Below, piece after piece: positions 37,040 to 46,331 of a stretch of DNA of 64,000 nucleotides. The stretch is from Ulvibacterium marinum (lineage in GTDB: Bacteria; Bacteroidota; Bacteroidia; Flavobacteriales; Flavobacteriaceae), in NCBI RefSeq assembly GCF_003626755.1, contig NZ_RBCJ01000003.1:935859-999858 (forward strand). The letters run 5' to 3'. Position numbers and translations under genes: made by a program. Positions within the stretch are counted from its first letter, which is position 1. The number at the start of each line of letters is the position of its first letter. The notes beneath the pieces are model-generated. The model saw only the letters and a list, made by a program, of their open reading frames with translations, ran no database searches and was not told the DNA's origin.

Positions 37040-37855
37040 CTACACAGCTACATCATATTCCCGAAGCGCATCATTAAGGGAAGTCTTTTTATTTGTACTT
37101 TCCTTTCTTGTACCTATGATGAGCGCGCAGGGTACTTGATAATCTCCCGCGTTGAATTTCTTGGTGTAACTCCCTGGTATAACAACTGAACGAGCGGGAA
37201 CCCTACCTTTGGTTTCGACAGGTACGTCACCAGTAACATCAATGATTTTCGTGGAAGCGGTAAGGACCACATTAGCTCCCAAAACGGCCTCCCTCTCCAC
37301 GCGGACCCCTTCAACCACAATACATCGTGAACCGATGAACGCATTATCCTCAATAATGACAGGGGCCGCCTGCAAAGGTTCTAGAACACCTCCAATACCA
37401 ACACCGCCACTTAAATGCACATTTTTCCCTATTTGGGCACAACTGCCAACCGTTGCCCAGGTATCTACCATGGTGCCTTCATCCACATAGGCCCCGATAT
37501 TCACGTAACTGGGCATTAAGATGGTTCCAGGAGAAATATAGGCGCCATGTCTGGCTACGGCGTGGGGCACTACTCGTATACCCTTTTTTTGATACCCTCG
37601 TTTTAATGGAATTTTGTCATGATATTCAAAGATACCGGCTTCCAAAACCTCCATTTTTTGTATCGGGAAATAGAGCACTACGCCCTTTTTTACCCATTCA
37701 TTAATTTGCCATCCATCATTTGTAGGTTCCGCGCAACGCAGTTTTCCTTCATCAATGTGGTCTATAAGCTTACGAATGGCATCTTGGGTCTCAGATTGTT
37801 TGAGAAGTTCCCGATTTTCCCAAGCGTTTTCAATTATTTGTCTCAGTTCGGTCAT
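37040..37855 (-). CDS. dapD: 2,3,4,5-tetrahydropyridine-2,6-dicarboxylate N-succinyltransferase
   Basis: DapD (271 residues) succinylates tetrahydrodipicolinate in the succinylase branch of lysine/DAP synthesis. The left-handed beta-helix hexapeptide repeats run from ~100 to 230, with [27 protein letters not shown] and [31 protein letters not shown]. Length and motifs are normal. It supplies the pathway that ends with lysA (10.6-11.9 kb). A -7 box (TATATTTG) lies upstream. Confidence 0.97.
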   Translation of the reverse strand: [271 protein letters not shown]

Positions 37856-37874
37856 TGGTTGTTTAAAATTTTAT

Positions 37875-37882
37875 CAAATATA
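37875..37882 (-). promoter_or_regulatory. -7 box (TATATTTG) of dapD
   Basis: A minus-strand TAnnTTTG match 19 bp before the dapD ATG. The nearest TTG is only 12 bp upstream, so the -33 part is poor. Confidence 0.4.
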
Positions 37883-37936
37883 CAGGTCATCGCTCAATTC
37901 ATGCATCCTTATGTGCCGTTATTACGTATAATGAAT

Positions 37937-37944
37937 TATTTTTG
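37937..37944 (+). promoter_or_regulatory. -7 box (TATTTTTG) of ruvX-def
   Basis: An exact TAnnTTTG match 14 bp before the TTG start of ruvX. The divergent dapD promoter lies about 55 bp away. No clear -33 TTG. Confidence 0.4.
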
Positions 37945-37958
37945 CCAAAAATTTAGGA

Positions 37959-38372
37959 TTGGGACGATTTTTGGCACTAGATTATGGAAAAAAGAAAACG
38001 GGCATTGCTGTTACCGATGAATTGAAGTTGATCGCTTCTGGGTTAACAACTGTGCCTACACATGAATTATTTGCTTTTCTTACGGAGTATTTGCGGAATG
38101 AAACGGTAGATCAAATTATTGTAGGCGAACCTAAACAAATGGATAATACACCTTCTGAAGTAGAAGTATTGATAAGGCCTTTCTTGAAGCGGTTGTCCTT
38201 GAAATTTCCTGAAATACCCGTAGATCGCCAGGACGAGCGTTTTACCTCAAAAATAGCTTTTCAAACCATGATTGATTCAGGATTGAAGAAAAAACAACGT
38301 AGGAACAAGGCTTTGGTGGACGAGATAAGTGCGACGCTCATCCTGCAGGACTATTTAAAAAGAAAGCAATGA
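37959..38372 (+). CDS. ruvX: Holliday junction resolvase-like protein (RuvX/YqgF)
   Basis: A 137-residue RNase H-fold nuclease family protein (YqgF/RuvX), linked to Holliday junction resolution and pre-16S rRNA 5'-end processing. Markers: FLALDYGKKKTGIAVTD (~4-20), VGEPKQ (~52-57) and DERFTSKIA (~88-96). The start is TTG at 37959 by conservation of the first strand. It overlaps def by 4 bp, so the two genes are translationally coupled. Confidence 0.9.
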   Translation: MGRFLALDYGKKKTGIAVTDELKLIASGLTTVPTHELFAFLTEYLRNETVDQIIVGEPKQMDNTPSEVEVLIRPFLKRLSLKFPEIPVDRQDERFTSKIAFQTMIDSGLKKKQRRNKALVDEISATLILQDYLKRKQ

Positions 38373-38959
38373 CATTACCTATAGTAGCCTATGGCGACCC
38401 AGTTTTAAGGAAGGTGGGAAAGGAGATAGACGAACAATATCCCCAATTGAATGAACTCTTGACCAATATGTGGGAGACCATGTACAATGCGAACGGCGTG
38501 GGTTTGGCGGCACCACAGATAGGGTTGCCCATTCGCCTTTTTTTGGTGGATACCACCCCATTTGCGGATGATGAAGACCTGTCGGAAGAAGAACGAAAAA
38601 AGTTGAACGGCTTTAAAAAAGCCTTTATCAATGCCAAAATAGAGAAGGAAGTAGGGGAGGAATGGACCTTTAACGAAGGTTGCCTCAGCATTCCCGATAT
38701 TCGCGAAGATATAAAGCGAATGGATACCATTACCGTTTCTTATTTGGACGAAAACTTTAAGGAACACACGGAAACCTATGACGGGTTGCTGGCGCGTGTA
38801 ATTCAGCATGAGTATGATCACATAGAAGGTATCCTCTTTACGGACAAGCTTTCACCTTTGAAAAAACGATTGCTGAAAGGGAGGTTGAACAATATTTCCA
38901 AAGGCAAGATCGAGGTGGATTATCGCATGCGTTTTCCCAATCTAAAAAAGGGACGTTAA
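38369..38959 (+). CDS. def: Peptide deformylase
   Basis: A 196-residue metalloenzyme that removes the N-formyl group from nascent proteins. The three motifs are GVGLAAPQIG (~46-55), EGCLSIP (~108-114) and QHEYDHIEG (~149-157), with Cys and two His as metal ligands. An insertion of acidic residues (DDEDLSEEERKKLNG) after the first motif is typical of Bacteroidota. It shares a 4-bp overlap with ruvX. Confidence 0.97.
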   Translation: MTLPIVAYGDPVLRKVGKEIDEQYPQLNELLTNMWETMYNANGVGLAAPQIGLPIRLFLVDTTPFADDEDLSEEERKKLNGFKKAFINAKIEKEVGEEWTFNEGCLSIPDIREDIKRMDTITVSYLDENFKEHTETYDGLLARVIQHEYDHIEGILFTDKLSPLKKRLLKGRLNNISKGKIEVDYRMRFPNLKKGR

Positions 38960-39142
38960 ATTTAAGACCTCTGGTGCCAAAAGATTCTTTTTTGTTTAGC
39001 TTGCTTATAAATTTGGGTTCCTATTTTGCTTTTTGCAAAAATGTAAATCAGGAGTTAGAACAAATCGTTCCAAAAAATTTCTTTATTTAATTCCCAAGTC
39101 AAACGAAAAGTATCATATTTGCGGCTTTAATTCTTTGAATAC

Positions 39143-39562
39143 ATGAGTTTGGACAAAATTCTTTCCATAGGTGGTAAACCAGGTCTTTATAGGCTGTTGA
39201 CCCAGACACGAACCGGTTTTGTGGCCGAATCCCTTTTGGATAAAAAAAGAGTATCCGTTGGTGCGCACAACAATGTTAGCGTGCTTTCGGAAATAGCTAT
39301 CTATACCTTGGAAGAGGAATTGCCATTACGGCAAGTCTTCCAAAAGATTCAAGTAAAGGAAAAAGGTGGGAAAACTTCTGTTGGCCACAAGGCCGAGAAA
39401 ATAGTCCTGGAGGAGTACTTCTTTGAAATATTGCCCAATTATGATGAGGATAGGGTATATGCCAGCGATATCAAAAAAGTGATTCAATGGTATAACCTCT
39501 TGCATGATAATGGTATTGCCGATTTTTCCGATGACGAGGAAAATTCTTCTGAGGAAGAATAG
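39143..39562 (+). CDS. DUF5606 domain-containing protein
   Basis: A 139-residue protein with the Bacteroidota DUF5606 pattern: LDKILSIGGKPGLYRLLTQTRTGFVAESL (residues 3-31), then IYTLEEELPLRQVFQKIQ and a helix DIKKVIQWYNLLHDNGI. The C-terminus is acidic (SDDEENSSEEE). It is cytoplasmic and its function is unknown; it is often found near def/ruvX or nucleotide metabolism genes in flavobacteria. A terminator follows. Confidence 0.88.
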   Translation: MSLDKILSIGGKPGLYRLLTQTRTGFVAESLLDKKRVSVGAHNNVSVLSEIAIYTLEEELPLRQVFQKIQVKEKGGKTSVGHKAEKIVLEEYFFEILPNYDEDRVYASDIKKVIQWYNLLHDNGIADFSDDEENSSEEE

Positions 39563-39582
39563 CAACGCAACAGTAGAAAAGG

Positions 39583-39612
39583 AAAAGCCTGGCAATTTGC
39601 CAAGGCTTTTTT
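39583..39612 (+). terminator. Terminator after the DUF5606 gene
   Basis: A stem of AAAAGCCT / AGGCTTTT extended by GGC/GCC with one bulged A, followed by T residues to 39612. It is 20 bp after the stop. Confidence 0.75.
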
Positions 39613-39713
39613 GTTAAATGGCTGGTAGGCCGTTGGTTATTCAAACACTTTTTTATTTAAGTTAGGCAAACAAGGGTTCTCCCATTGTGCCTTTCCTTTC
39701 GGTTTGGATTTTT

Positions 39714-41330
39714 TCAATCCTTCTCTATCTCCTCATAGGTATACTTGCTCTTTTTCCAATCGATAAGGGGTGAGGGATAGTATTTTACATCCATACGATC
39801 CAGGAAGGGGGCTTGGTTGGCCAAGCGCACTTTGTAATCCTCCCAATCGCGGTTTTCTTCCGTGCTCCAACTCAGTTCGGAATAACCCAGGACACGTGGA
39901 AAGGCCAGATATTCCAGTTCGTCTATGTTGCTGATGGTCTCCGACCAAAGTGGGGCCTCTACGCCCAGAATATTCTCTTTGGGAATACCGCCATAAGTAT
40001 CGGGGTTCCATACATAAGCTGTATCCACCGGAATGTAGGCAGCCCAATGGAGTCCATGTTTGGAAAGTGTATCGTATTGCATATCCAGATAGGCCTTCTT
40101 GGCAGGGGATACAATAAGTTGCATCCCTTTTTCAACCGCCTTTTTGGCGTTTTCCTCACTGGCCCACCATTGTGCTATGGAGGTGGAATCTATATCCGCT
40201 GTGGCCACTTCGTCCCAGCCTATCATACGCTTGCCGTGTTTTTGTACAATTTTTTCTACCCTTTCTACAAAATAGATATAATCCCTTTTCTTGGTTACAT
40301 GACTTTCGTCACCTCCTATATGAAAGTATGGTCCTGGCGTAATCGCCGAAATTTCACGTACTACATCATCAATAAATGCATATACCGTATCTTTTCGCGT
40401 GTTAAAAGTGCTAAAGCCTACGTGTGTACCTTCATAGAGTTTGGGTGTTTTTCCATTACCATTCAAAAAGGGATAGGAAACGGATGCAGCATTGGTATGG
40501 CCTGGCATATCCACTTCAGGTATTATGGTCATATAGCGTTCCGCGGCATAGGCAACAATTTCCTTGTAGTCCTCTTGGGTGAAAAAGCCTCCGGCCTCAC
40601 CGCCTACTTCGGTGCTTCCACCGATTTCGGTGAGCTTGGGCCATGATTTTATTTCGATACGCCAACCTTGGTCATCTGTCAAATGCAAATGCAAAACATT
40701 GATTTTGTAATAGGCGAGTAGGTCTATATATTTCTTAACATCCTCAACGCTAAAGAAATGCCGGGCTACATCCAACATTGATCCTCGATACGCAAAGTTG
40801 GGATTGTCAATAATCTTCCCTGAGGGAATAGGCCAAATACGCTGCTCGGCCAAGGTATCGTTGCTAGCTTCCGGAATGATTTGGCGTAAAGTCTGTATAC
40901 CCCGGAATGCCCCTTCGGCCGTGTTGGAATTCAAGATTACCGTATCCTGGGTAATATACAGCTCATAAGCCTCGGGGGATTCCATCTCCAGGCTATCCGA
41001 TCGGTTGATGTAAATAACCCTTTGGGTTCCTTCGGGAGCATCGCTGTTAACCGGGATTTCCACATCTATTTTGGCCTTTATCTTTTTAGCTAAAAATTGC
41101 CCTACTTTTTCATACTCGGACTCGTTTTCAGAGGTGAAGATTGCCGTATAGCGATCCAAGGCAAAAGCGGAATGGGTCGGAATTATTTTCAGTGGTTTCG
41201 GCATAAAACTTTCCTGGGCCAAATTAGTAGGTGGAAAATTGATAGGTTTCTTTTTTTCTTCTTGGCAGGCCAGAACGTGAATAAGGATAAATAGAAATGA
41301 AAAAGTTTTGATTAAGGTCGATTTAAGCAT
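39714..41330 (-). CDS. Beta-N-acetylhexosaminidase (GH20) lipoprotein
   Basis: A 538-residue GH20 hexosaminidase. The start at 41330 gives a lipoprotein signal ending in HVLAC (Cys near residue 22); the 19 codons upstream do not fit. A GH20b-type N-terminal domain precedes the barrel. The catalytic Asp-Glu pair is in YFHIGGDESHV (~305), preceded by VLHLHLTDDQGWRIEI and EVDMPGHTNAA. Trp-rich residues (WWASEE; EAPLWSE) line the pocket. It removes terminal GlcNAc/GalNAc from glycans such as chitin, peptidoglycan or mucin-like polymers and is probably periplasmic or cell-surface. The SGNH hydrolase gene lies 70 bp upstream on the same strand. Confidence 0.95.
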   Translation of the reverse strand: MLKSTLIKTFSFLFILIHVLACQEEKKKPINFPPTNLAQESFMPKPLKIIPTHSAFALDRYTAIFTSENESEYEKVGQFLAKKIKAKIDVEIPVNSDAPEGTQRVIYINRSDSLEMESPEAYELYITQDTVILNSNTAEGAFRGIQTLRQIIPEASNDTLAEQRIWPIPSGKIIDNPNFAYRGSMLDVARHFFSVEDVKKYIDLLAYYKINVLHLHLTDDQGWRIEIKSWPKLTEIGGSTEVGGEAGGFFTQEDYKEIVAYAAERYMTIIPEVDMPGHTNAASVSYPFLNGNGKTPKLYEGTHVGFSTFNTRKDTVYAFIDDVVREISAITPGPYFHIGGDESHVTKKRDYIYFVERVEKIVQKHGKRMIGWDEVATADIDSTSIAQWWASEENAKKAVEKGMQLIVSPAKKAYLDMQYDTLSKHGLHWAAYIPVDTAYVWNPDTYGGIPKENILGVEAPLWSETISNIDELEYLAFPRVLGYSELSWSTEENRDWEDYKVRLANQAPFLDRMDVKYYPSPLIDWKKSKYTYEEIEKD

Positions 41331-41400
41331 TTTCAAAAAATTTATAGGTTGATATGTTGATCGATGAATATTTCTTTGATGGGTCACTGAGATTTCAAAT

Positions 41401-42048
41401 TTAATCCATGTATGCCTTCAATACTCCATGCCATAGCTCATATCCCTTAGCATTCATATGAAGCCCGTCCTTGATGAAAATATCGGTCTTTACCTTTCTT
41501 CCATCCAACATGGGTGTCCAGACATCCGCAAATTCCAAATGTTCGTCTTGCTTGCTCAATCTGCGGAATTTGCGATTTAACCTTTTATATTTCCCTCTTA
41601 GGTTCCATCGGGCAATACTTGGTTTTGCCGATATGAGGACTATTCGCGTAGTGTTATCCTTCTTTTTGATTTTATCAATGATTTCCTTGGTAGTTTCAAT
41701 AATCGCATTGGGCTTTTTACGGGCAGAAATATCATTGTCTCCCTCATAGATAAAGACCTTTGACGGGTTATATTTTAAAATAAGATCATCTATATGGATC
41801 AATAAATCGGAGGCCTGTGAACCACCAAAACCAGAGTTGACAATTTGATGCTGGGGAAAGTGCTGTTCCAAGTCTTTCCAAATCCGAATACTGGAACTGC
41901 CCGTAAAAACGACGGTTCGTTTGGAAGGGTCCCAAAGGGAATCGTATTTTTTGCTCATGCCTTCCACCTCATCCCTGAAACGAAGTGAGTCCTGAGAATG
42001 GCCTATGGTGTAGAGTATTAAAAAAAATAGGACAATATGATATTTCAC
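41401..42048 (-). CDS. Secreted SGNH/GDSL-family hydrolase
   Basis: A 215-residue esterase fold with a short signal peptide (ending near YTIGHSQ). Block I nucleophile Ser is in VVFTGSSSIRIW (~47-58), block II Gly in SGFGGSQASDLL, block III Asn in YEGDNDIS and block V Asp-His in DGLHMN (~195-200). It likely removes acetyl or similar groups from carbohydrate. It is transcribed ahead of GH20, and a joint role in deacetylating and cleaving amino-sugar glycans is reasonable but inferred. Confidence 0.87.
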   Translation of the reverse strand: MKYHIVLFFLILYTIGHSQDSLRFRDEVEGMSKKYDSLWDPSKRTVVFTGSSSIRIWKDLEQHFPQHQIVNSGFGGSQASDLLIHIDDLILKYNPSKVFIYEGDNDISARKKPNAIIETTKEIIDKIKKKDNTTRIVLISAKPSIARWNLRGKYKRLNRKFRRLSKQDEHLEFADVWTPMLDGRKVKTDIFIKDGLHMNAKGYELWHGVLKAYMD

Positions 42049-42240
42049 TATGCAAAAATTAAGAGCGTAAGTTAGTTTTTATTTGGGATTGTCCAAAAGT
42101 TTTAGGGTGTCATCATTTTAAAACGTATGAAACTATAAGAAGAATTGAAATTATGTCAATTGCAATAATCTGTCATTCAACTTTAAGCAGAATTGCAGTG
42201 GTTTTCTTAACTTGTTTGAGAACCAGGTAAATCCACTAAA

Positions 42241-43200
42241 ATGACTACCAAACTTTCCACTTTTCGTAAATGCCTTTTATTCTTGTCTCTATTTCTTGCA
42301 GTAATTGCTTCCGCCCAGCAAATCTCCAAGGAAGAGCTTATTTTTTTAACGCCAGAATGGAAAGGTGAGCGTTTGGCTGATGGCCGACCTTATGTCTCCG
42401 ACGAAATTTTGAAACGTATGAAAAGGGTCACTTTGGAAGAGGCCTGGGCCGTGCTTAAGGGCCAAAATTTTAAGTATCAGTATGAAGAAAATTGGCAGAC
42501 CATCAATCCGGATAGTGTTTTGGTCGGAAGAGCCGTAACTGCGGTGTTTGTGCCGGGTAGACCGGATATTCATCGTGTAATCGATGAAAAGGGTCATACA
42601 AAGGATGGTCGCATAAAATCCCAAAATGCCTGGACCATCGATTTGCTGATCAAGGGAGATGTCTATGTGGTGGATCAATTTGGGGCACACTTGGATGGTC
42701 CTACCATTGGTGACAATTTGGGGAATTCTATCTATGCAAAAACCGGGAACGGGATTGTTTATAATGGGGCGATACGGGATATAGATGGTTTGAAGGAATT
42801 GGAATCTTTTACCTCATTTTTTCGTAGTTATCACCCATCTCATCATTTGAACAATCCAGATGGAGAACTAAATACTACTTTGATAGGGATCAATACGCCC
42901 ACACGGATCGGAATGGCAACGGTAATGCCCGGGGATATAGTACTGGGGCGTGACGGTGGAGTTATGTTCATTCCTCCGCATTTGGCAGAAAAAGTGGTAA
43001 AAACTTCCGAAATCGTGCGACTTCGAGATATGTTTGGACACCAGCGATTGCGCGAGCAGAAATATACACCTGGTCAGATCGATTCCCGTTGGTCCGATGC
43101 CATAGAGAAAGATTTTTCGCAGTGGCTCAATGCCCATATTGATGAATTGCCCGTCCCCAAGGCACAGATACAGGAATTACTGAAGACTCGAACGTGGTAG
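42241..43200 (+). CDS. Exported RraA-like (HMG/CHA aldolase family) protein
   Basis: A 319-residue protein with an N-terminal signal peptide (ending near VIASAQQ, residue ~25) and an RraA/HMG-aldolase fold. Motifs: VGRAVTAVFVPGRPD (~90-105), HLDGPTIGDNLGNSIYAKTGNGIVYNGAIRD (~150-180; the G-x-R-D active-site signature) and VMPGDIVLGRDGGVMFIP (~224-241). Members retro-aldol cleave 4-hydroxy-4-methyl-2-oxoglutarate or related 2-oxo-acids to pyruvate plus an aldehyde or oxo-acid. The signal peptide is unusual for this fold. A dehydratase of the enolase superfamily follows after 49 bp, which suggests a shared pathway (see findings). Confidence 0.87.
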   Translation: MTTKLSTFRKCLLFLSLFLAVIASAQQISKEELIFLTPEWKGERLADGRPYVSDEILKRMKRVTLEEAWAVLKGQNFKYQYEENWQTINPDSVLVGRAVTAVFVPGRPDIHRVIDEKGHTKDGRIKSQNAWTIDLLIKGDVYVVDQFGAHLDGPTIGDNLGNSIYAKTGNGIVYNGAIRDIDGLKELESFTSFFRSYHPSHHLNNPDGELNTTLIGINTPTRIGMATVMPGDIVLGRDGGVMFIPPHLAEKVVKTSEIVRLRDMFGHQRLREQKYTPGQIDSRWSDAIEKDFSQWLNAHIDELPVPKAQIQELLKTRTW

Positions 43201-43249
43201 GTAGATTATATGACGGCTATCCCTCCAAAATAACCTTAAAATCCAAGAA

Positions 43250-44527
43250 ATGAAAAACTCAAGAAGAGACTTTTTGGCCAAAACTATGGCTGCCGGTGCA
43301 TTGTCCGCCATACCTTTCGCCAGCTATGGAAAGGAATTTGAAACTGCAGTTGATCGGACACCAAAAATGTCGGCTCCATCAGACCTTAGGATTACGGATA
43401 TCAAATGTGGTTATATTCGGGGCGGGCATAGTCTTTTTGTAAAAATATATACCAACCAAGACATCGTGGGGCATGGTGAGGGTGTTGATGCCACTCCGGG
43501 AACCTACCACTTGGTAAAAATATTCGGGGACCGATTACAGGGAAAAAGCCCCCTGAATGTGCATCGATTGTTTGAGGATTTACGTAGAAGAGGTTTTTTT
43601 GAAGGAGCACAAGCAGGGATGTACGTTTCGGTACTCACAGCTGTAGAATCCGCTTTATGGGATTTGGCCGGTAAGGCTTTGGGACTTCCCGTGTACCAGT
43701 TGTTGGGAGGGAAGTTTAGGGACAAAATAAGGGTGTATATGGATACGGCACTTTATCAAAATAGACTTCCAAAACCCGAGGATTTTGCCGCTAGTGCCAA
43801 GGAGGCCGTGCAGATGGGATTCACAGCGGTAAAATTCGATTTGGACCAGGCCAAGGATCCCAATAAATATGATGCCTATAATTGGACGGCGAGTCCGGCC
43901 GAGATACAGCGCATGTACGATCAGATGGCTGCGGCACGGCAAGCGGTCGGCCCCAACATCGATATCTGCGCAGATATGCACGGACGATATGATACCACCT
44001 CAGGTGAACGGGTAGCCAAAGTTTTGGAGCCCCTGAATATGATGTGGTTGGAGGAACCTATTCCAGCTGAAAATGTGGAGGCCTATAAGAAGATTACGGA
44101 ATCGACCAGTACCCCTATTTGTGCTGGCGAAAACCACTATTTGGCTTATGGTTTTAGACCTTTGTTGGAAGCAGGTGCCGTGGATGTCATTATGCCGGAT
44201 TTACAAAAAGCGGGCGGCCTGGGTGAAGCCCAACGGATAGCCAATCTGGCCAACCTCTATTACGTTCCTTTTTCTCCACATATGGTGGCTTCATATCTTG
44301 GTGCCATGGCCTCCTGTCATGTCTGTGCCTCCGTACCCAATTTTATGATATTGGAATGGCAGATTTACTTTCATAAGAACCCGATGTTCAAGGAAATTGT
44401 CACTTTTGATGGTCCAATGGTGGTAGATGGGTTTATCCCACTTTCCGATAAACCCGGAATTGGCGTGGAAATTAATGAAGAGGGCATGCGGAAATATGCG
44501 GTAAAGGATGTTCCCTTTTTCAAATGA
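43250..44527 (+). CDS. Tat-exported mandelate racemase/enolase-superfamily dehydratase
   Basis: A 425-residue enolase-superfamily enzyme with a Tat signal (NSRRDFLAKTMAAGALS, residues 3-19). Metal and acid-base residues: Lys in TAVKFDLDQAKD, then Asp in ICADMHGRYD (~240), Glu in WLEEPIP (~268), Glu in CAGENHY (~293), Asp in DVIMPDLQKAGG (~320) and His in SPHMVASY (~345). The ADMHGRYD segment resembles D-galactonate or D-mannonate-type acid-sugar dehydratases, which convert an aldonic acid to a 2-keto-3-deoxy acid. It is expected to act in the periplasm. It follows the RraA-like gene by 49 bp. Confidence 0.88.
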   Translation: MKNSRRDFLAKTMAAGALSAIPFASYGKEFETAVDRTPKMSAPSDLRITDIKCGYIRGGHSLFVKIYTNQDIVGHGEGVDATPGTYHLVKIFGDRLQGKSPLNVHRLFEDLRRRGFFEGAQAGMYVSVLTAVESALWDLAGKALGLPVYQLLGGKFRDKIRVYMDTALYQNRLPKPEDFAASAKEAVQMGFTAVKFDLDQAKDPNKYDAYNWTASPAEIQRMYDQMAAARQAVGPNIDICADMHGRYDTTSGERVAKVLEPLNMMWLEEPIPAENVEAYKKITESTSTPICAGENHYLAYGFRPLLEAGAVDVIMPDLQKAGGLGEAQRIANLANLYYVPFSPHMVASYLGAMASCHVCASVPNFMILEWQIYFHKNPMFKEIVTFDGPMVVDGFIPLSDKPGIGVEINEEGMRKYAVKDVPFFK

Positions 44528-44617
44528 CCAAAAGGATTCTACTAAAAAGATGTGCCTTATCTATCCCCTGAATTAAAATCAAAGAACTCCTTCTAATGTT
44601 CCTACGCTATAGGCGGA

Positions 44618-45487
44618 TTAGGGTGCAGCAATACCTTCGGCAACTGACCAGTCGTAAAAACGTTGTATCCAATGGTCGGATGGCAGCCCTTGTTCCTTCA
44701 TTCCAAAACCATGACCGCCTTTGGCGTACATATGAAGTCCTACCGGCTTTTTGGCAGAGAACCATTTTGAGTATAGGTCAATACTTCCCGATGCCAATCC
44801 TAAGGGATCGTCCGTTGCACATATTATTAACATGGGAGGTGCATCGGTAGGAGGGTCTTTTGGCGGGAGTACCGTTGTCCATGGATAAACAGGAACCAAA
44901 AAATCTGGGCGATTGTCCTCGGCGTAATTATAGCCCACGCCCATAGTAACGGCGCCACCTGCGGAAAAGCCCATGAACCCGATTTTGTCAGGGTCTATAG
45001 CATATTTTTCTGCATTCGTACGAACATGGGTAATAGCGGCCAATCCATCGGCAATGGATAGTGGCAGTACAGGTTGTACCCGTCTACCGATTTCCATGGG
45101 ATTGGAATTGCCCAAATCCGTAATTTCCTTTACACCATCCTCTCCGGTTGGTACCAATCTGTATTTGAGAACAAAAGCGGTAATCCCCTTTTTATTGAGC
45201 CATTCCGCAACGTGGTTGCCCTCGCTTAGAATGCTTAAAGCATAAAGTCCGCCACCGGGTGCAACAATGACAGACGTACCGTTAGGACTTTCGGGACGAA
45301 AAACCCGCATGGTGGGAACGGACACATTGGTCACCACCTCATTGTCCCAAATTTTTGAATAATACTGCTTCTCGGGCCCTTCCCATGAGATATCCTTTGG
45401 AGATTCATGAGGGAGTTCTACAATTTCCTGAGCTACTGTAAACTGTATTAGGATTAAACAACTCAATAAAAAAGTAATTTTTTTCAT
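44618..45487 (-). CDS. Secreted alpha/beta hydrolase (esterase)
   Basis: A 289-residue alpha/beta hydrolase with a signal peptide ending near FTVAQE. Oxyanion-hole region VIVAPGGGLYALS (~69-81), nucleophile elbow GFSAGGAV (~173-180), Asp in CATDDPLG (~230) and catalytic His in GGHGFG (~259). Similar enzymes are acetylxylan or other carbohydrate esterases. It converges on the dehydratase gene and is transcribed towards it; a functional link is possible. Confidence 0.86.
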   Translation of the reverse strand: MKKITFLLSCLILIQFTVAQEIVELPHESPKDISWEGPEKQYYSKIWDNEVVTNVSVPTMRVFRPESPNGTSVIVAPGGGLYALSILSEGNHVAEWLNKKGITAFVLKYRLVPTGEDGVKEITDLGNSNPMEIGRRVQPVLPLSIADGLAAITHVRTNAEKYAIDPDKIGFMGFSAGGAVTMGVGYNYAEDNRPDFLVPVYPWTTVLPPKDPPTDAPPMLIICATDDPLGLASGSIDLYSKWFSAKKPVGLHMYAKGGHGFGMKEQGLPSDHWIQRFYDWSVAEGIAAP

Positions 45488-45529
45488 GTGTATTTATTTG
45501 AACTATTCTAAACTTCTGTTCGGATCTTT

Positions 45530-46258
45530 TTAGCTCCCTATCCAAAGAAATGCCAAGGCGGCCAAAAAACCACCTGCCAATGGCCCAAGAATGGGAATCC
45601 ATGCATAACCCCAATCACTACTTCCTTTTCCCTTTAAAGGTAAAAGCGTATGCATAATGCGCGGTCCAAGATCACGTGCCGGATTAATGGCATATCCGGT
45701 AGGTCCTCCCAAGCTAAAACCAATTCCCATCACCAAGAGGGCAACCGGAAGGGCGTCCAAGGAACCCAATGATATAGGTTTCTCCGAAAAGGTGCCTCCG
45801 GCTATATAGAATACTCCGAAGACCAAAGCAAAGGTTCCAATAGCTTCGGAAACAAAGTTCCACAAAGGATTACGAATGGCCGGTGAGGTGCAAAAAGTAG
45901 CTCTAAGTGCATCCTGTTCCTCGGTGGCATCATATTGCTTTTTATAGGTTAACCATACCAATGTAGTCCCTGTCATAGCACCCAATAACTGGGCTAACAT
46001 ATAGCCTGGAACCAGAGACCACGCGAACTTCCCCGCGCTGGCCAGCCCTAGGGTTACCGCAGGATTTAGGTGTGCTCCACTTACATCGGCACTAATAAAA
46101 ACGCCCACAAAAACGGCGATACCCCATGCCAAGGATATGCCGACCCAACCTGAATCAGATCCCTTGGTTCCTTTCAGGACTGCATTGGCCACAATACCGT
46201 TTCCTAAAAGTAAAAGCATGCCAGTTCCTATGAATTCAAAAATATAAGCGGTCATCAA
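45530..46258 (-). CDS. Aquaglyceroporin (MIP family)
   Basis: A 242-residue MIP-family channel with six membrane helices. The two NPA boxes are SGAHLNPAVTLG (~61-72) and GYAINPARDLGPR (~188-200). The Asp after the second box (NPARD) is the glycerol-facilitator signature rather than a water-only aquaporin. It would carry glycerol or small polyols across the inner membrane. It sits 42 bp upstream of the esterase on the same strand. No glpK or glpD is in the window. Confidence 0.93.
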   Translation of the reverse strand: MMTAYIFEFIGTGMLLLLGNGIVANAVLKGTKGSDSGWVGISLAWGIAVFVGVFISADVSGAHLNPAVTLGLASAGKFAWSLVPGYMLAQLLGAMTGTTLVWLTYKKQYDATEEQDALRATFCTSPAIRNPLWNFVSEAIGTFALVFGVFYIAGGTFSEKPISLGSLDALPVALLVMGIGFSLGGPTGYAINPARDLGPRIMHTLLPLKGKGSSDWGYAWIPILGPLAGGFLAALAFLWIGS

Positions 46259-46331
46259 GTCGATTATTTAGTTGCCGTAAGATAAAAAAAATATGACAGG
46301 TGTTGAACGGGGACACCTTTACCCCATATTT

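Noticed and set aside
36934-37040. A promoter for the glycosyltransferase in the AT-rich gap before dapD
   Set aside because: I saw no TAnnTTTG match at a suitable distance on the minus strand, so I did not annotate it.
39813-40646. A 277-codon open frame antisense to the GH20 hexosaminidase
   Set aside because: It lies entirely inside the hexosaminidase gene on the other strand, whose catalytic motifs are intact. The translation has no domain pattern and reflects codon bias of the real gene.
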